Shown one piece after another: positions 62,705 to 64,000 of a stretch of 64,000 nucleotides of DNA. The translations under genes and the position numbers were made by a program. The stretch is from Saprospiraceae bacterium (GTDB lineage Bacteria > Bacteroidota > Bacteroidia > Chitinophagales > Saprospiraceae): positions 248,001-312,000 of the forward strand of contig JADJGA010000004.1 in NCBI GenBank assembly GCA_016708265.1, in the 5' to 3' direction. The notes beneath the pieces were generated by a model. It saw nothing but the letters and a program-made list of their open reading frames with translations. It had not been told where the DNA came from and searched no databases. Every line of letters starts with the position of its first letter. The stretch's first letter is position 1.

Positions 62705-63790
62705 TCAGGAATTGAAAATGTTTTCCTGTATCCTGATACTTTCAAGATGTATTTCTTTAAAAATACTATTAATAAAATCATGGCTGAGTCCTGATAACTC
62801 ACCGTGCATTATCATTTTTTCCAGAATTTCACTAAATCTTTCCTGTTGAAAAACAGCTACATTGTTTTCCTTTTTAAGCTTACCAATAGTACCAACAATT
62901 TCCATTCTTTCATTCAGGTTTTCAATCAGCCTGATATCCATATTATCGATTTGAGAACGTAAAGAAGCAAGTAGTTCACTGAATTTTGATTCCCTGAATT
63001 TCTTCTCTCTCACAACGAGTCTTTGAATGATCTGCTTAAAAATCTCAGGAGTTACCTGCTGATCAGCATCACTCCAGGCAGAATCAGGATCATTGTGTGT
63101 TTCAATCATCAATCCATCATACTGCAGGTCAAGAGCTGTCTGTGCTATTTTTTCGATGCAATCTCTTCTCCCGCATATATGTGACGGGTCACATATCATC
63201 GGAATATCCGGAAACCTGGTTTTAAAGTCTATAGGTATCTGCCAATTAGGTTGATTTCTGTAATTTGTAACCGTATAGCTTGAAAAACCTCTGTGAATTA
63301 CACCAATATTATTGACATTGCTCTTTAAAAGTCTTTCGACTGCTCCAATCCAGAGTTCAAGATCGGGATTGATGGGATTTTTTACCAGAATGATCCTGTC
63401 AGTTCCTTTCAAAGAATCCGCTAGTTCCTGAACCGTAAATGGATTGACGGTACTTCGCGCTCCAATCCACAGGACATCTATATCATGCTTGATTGCAAGT
63501 TCAACATGCCTTGGTTTAGCAACTTCAATTGCAATTTTTAATCCAGTCTCAGCTTTAACTTGCTGAAGCCATTTTAAAGCTTTATCCCCCACCCCCTCAA
63601 AACTTCCGGGACGAGTCCTTGGCTTCCAGACTCCTGCCCTGAAAACCGTAGCTTTGCTTCCGGATAACTGGTGAGAAATATTCAAAACCTGCTCTTTAGT
63701 CTCAGCACTGCAGGGCCCGGCAATAATCAGCGGAATTCCTGCACTAATTCTATTGAGCCAACTCAAATTATCCGTTTTAACATTCATCAA
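62705..63790 (-). CDS. Bifunctional DAHP synthase - chorismate mutase
   Basis: The 361-residue product starts with a KDO8P/DAHP synthase domain (IIAGPCSAETKEQ, RAGVWKPRTRPGSFEG, VKNPINPDLELWIGA, CDPSHICGRRDCIE, DGLMIETHNDPDSAWSDADQQVTP) to about residue 265. It is followed by a chorismate mutase domain (LRSQIDNMDIRLIENLNERMEIVGTIGKLKKENNV, about 275-360). This fusion is typical of Bacteroidota aromatic biosynthesis: the first domain starts the shikimate route and the second senses or makes prephenate. Length is normal. It starts at 63790 or 63787 (two Met). Confidence 0.95.
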   Translation of the reverse strand: MMNVKTDNLSWLNRISAGIPLIIAGPCSAETKEQVLNISHQLSGSKATVFRAGVWKPRTRPGSFEGVGDKALKWLQQVKAETGLKIAIEVAKPRHVELAIKHDIDVLWIGARSTVNPFTVQELADSLKGTDRIILVKNPINPDLELWIGAVERLLKSNVNNIGVIHRGFSSYTVTNYRNQPNWQIPIDFKTRFPDIPMICDPSHICGRRDCIEKIAQTALDLQYDGLMIETHNDPDSAWSDADQQVTPEIFKQIIQRLVVREKKFRESKFSELLASLRSQIDNMDIRLIENLNERMEIVGTIGKLKKENNVAVFQQERFSEILEKMIMHGELSGLSHDFINSIFKEIHLESIRIQENIFNS

Positions 63791-63946
63791 CTACGTTTTA
63801 TAAAGCACTTATTTAATTTCCATGATATCAACTCCTTTTTAAAATCTTTATTTGAATCAAAATTAGCAAATCCAGGCTACATTAAACTTTTTTTACATTT
63901 TTTTTATTAAATATTTCCTTTCAATATACTATTACAAGTAAATTAC

Positions 63947-64000
63947 ATGAAAAAAGTTCAGATTACATTTTATACTTTCACGGAAATTCTCATTTGTAAA
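63947..64000 (+). CDS. Possible 5' end of a gene running off the window
   Basis: An ATG at 63947 opens a frame (MKKVQITFYTFTEILICK) that is still open at the window edge. Only 18 codons are visible, so the call is weak. Confidence 0.25.
   Translation, partial: MKKVQITFYTFTEILICK

Overview
The window comes from an AT-rich member of the Bacteroidota. The signs are type IX secretion style secreted proteins, a FecR/DUF4249 pair, LytS/LytTR signalling, an XseB-size exonuclease subunit, and repeated TAnnTTTG minus-7 promoter boxes. Class or genus cannot be fixed from sequence alone. Most of the window is ordinary chromosome; the accessory material is concentrated in the first 7.6 kb.

Layout. 1-5150: very AT-rich island on the minus strand holding a three-gene operon (membrane protein, P-loop GTPase, coiled-coil/TM protein cut by the window edge), then a secreted EEP-fold nuclease and a decayed gene. 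5760-7545: an unusual locus made of a promoter, a degenerate 21-bp tandem array, a second promoter, a structured leader, a gene for a tandemly duplicated helical protein, and a strong terminator. 7770-10200: molybdenum cofactor genes moeA-moaA-moaC. 10300-10650: paired dispersed repeats. 10800-18100: TlpA-like lipoprotein, COX1-like membrane protein, large secreted GH13 protein, acidic unknown. 18400-23700: FGE-like protein, class II purE, tsaC, MarC, Crp/MBL pair. 23950-30400: glycosyltransferase, histidine phosphatase, haloperoxidase-like lipoprotein, tsaD, pfkA, rhomboid, rlmH. 30675-42730: lipoprotein, cysteine desulfurase-SelD fusion, ABC-F, amidase, YqgE, fabD, folE, RRM protein, prmC, hydroxyacyl-CoA dehydrogenase, monoglyceride lipase. 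42800-43230: tRNA-Gly, a tRNA-Leu fragment and tRNA-Leu. 43300-57500: vWA-like protein with DUF6495-like partner, LytS/LytR, fructosamine kinase, OMP, xseB, amidase, lptD (split by a homopolymer), saccharopine-pathway lysine genes and rocD. 57900-64000: tRNA-Pro, lipoprotein, a 6S-like small RNA, DUF4249 (split by a homopolymer), FecR, subtilase, and DAHP synthase-chorismate mutase.

The two loci most likely to be undescribed systems are the 21-bp array with its duplicated helical protein (5767-7543) and the tripartite membrane/GTPase operon (1-3662). Other notable points are the fused desulfurase-SelD enzyme, tsaD lacking a canonical start codon, a candidate 6S-type RNA, leaderless genes, and two genes each repaired by one extra A in a poly-A run. 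All family assignments are from motif reading only; no search was run.
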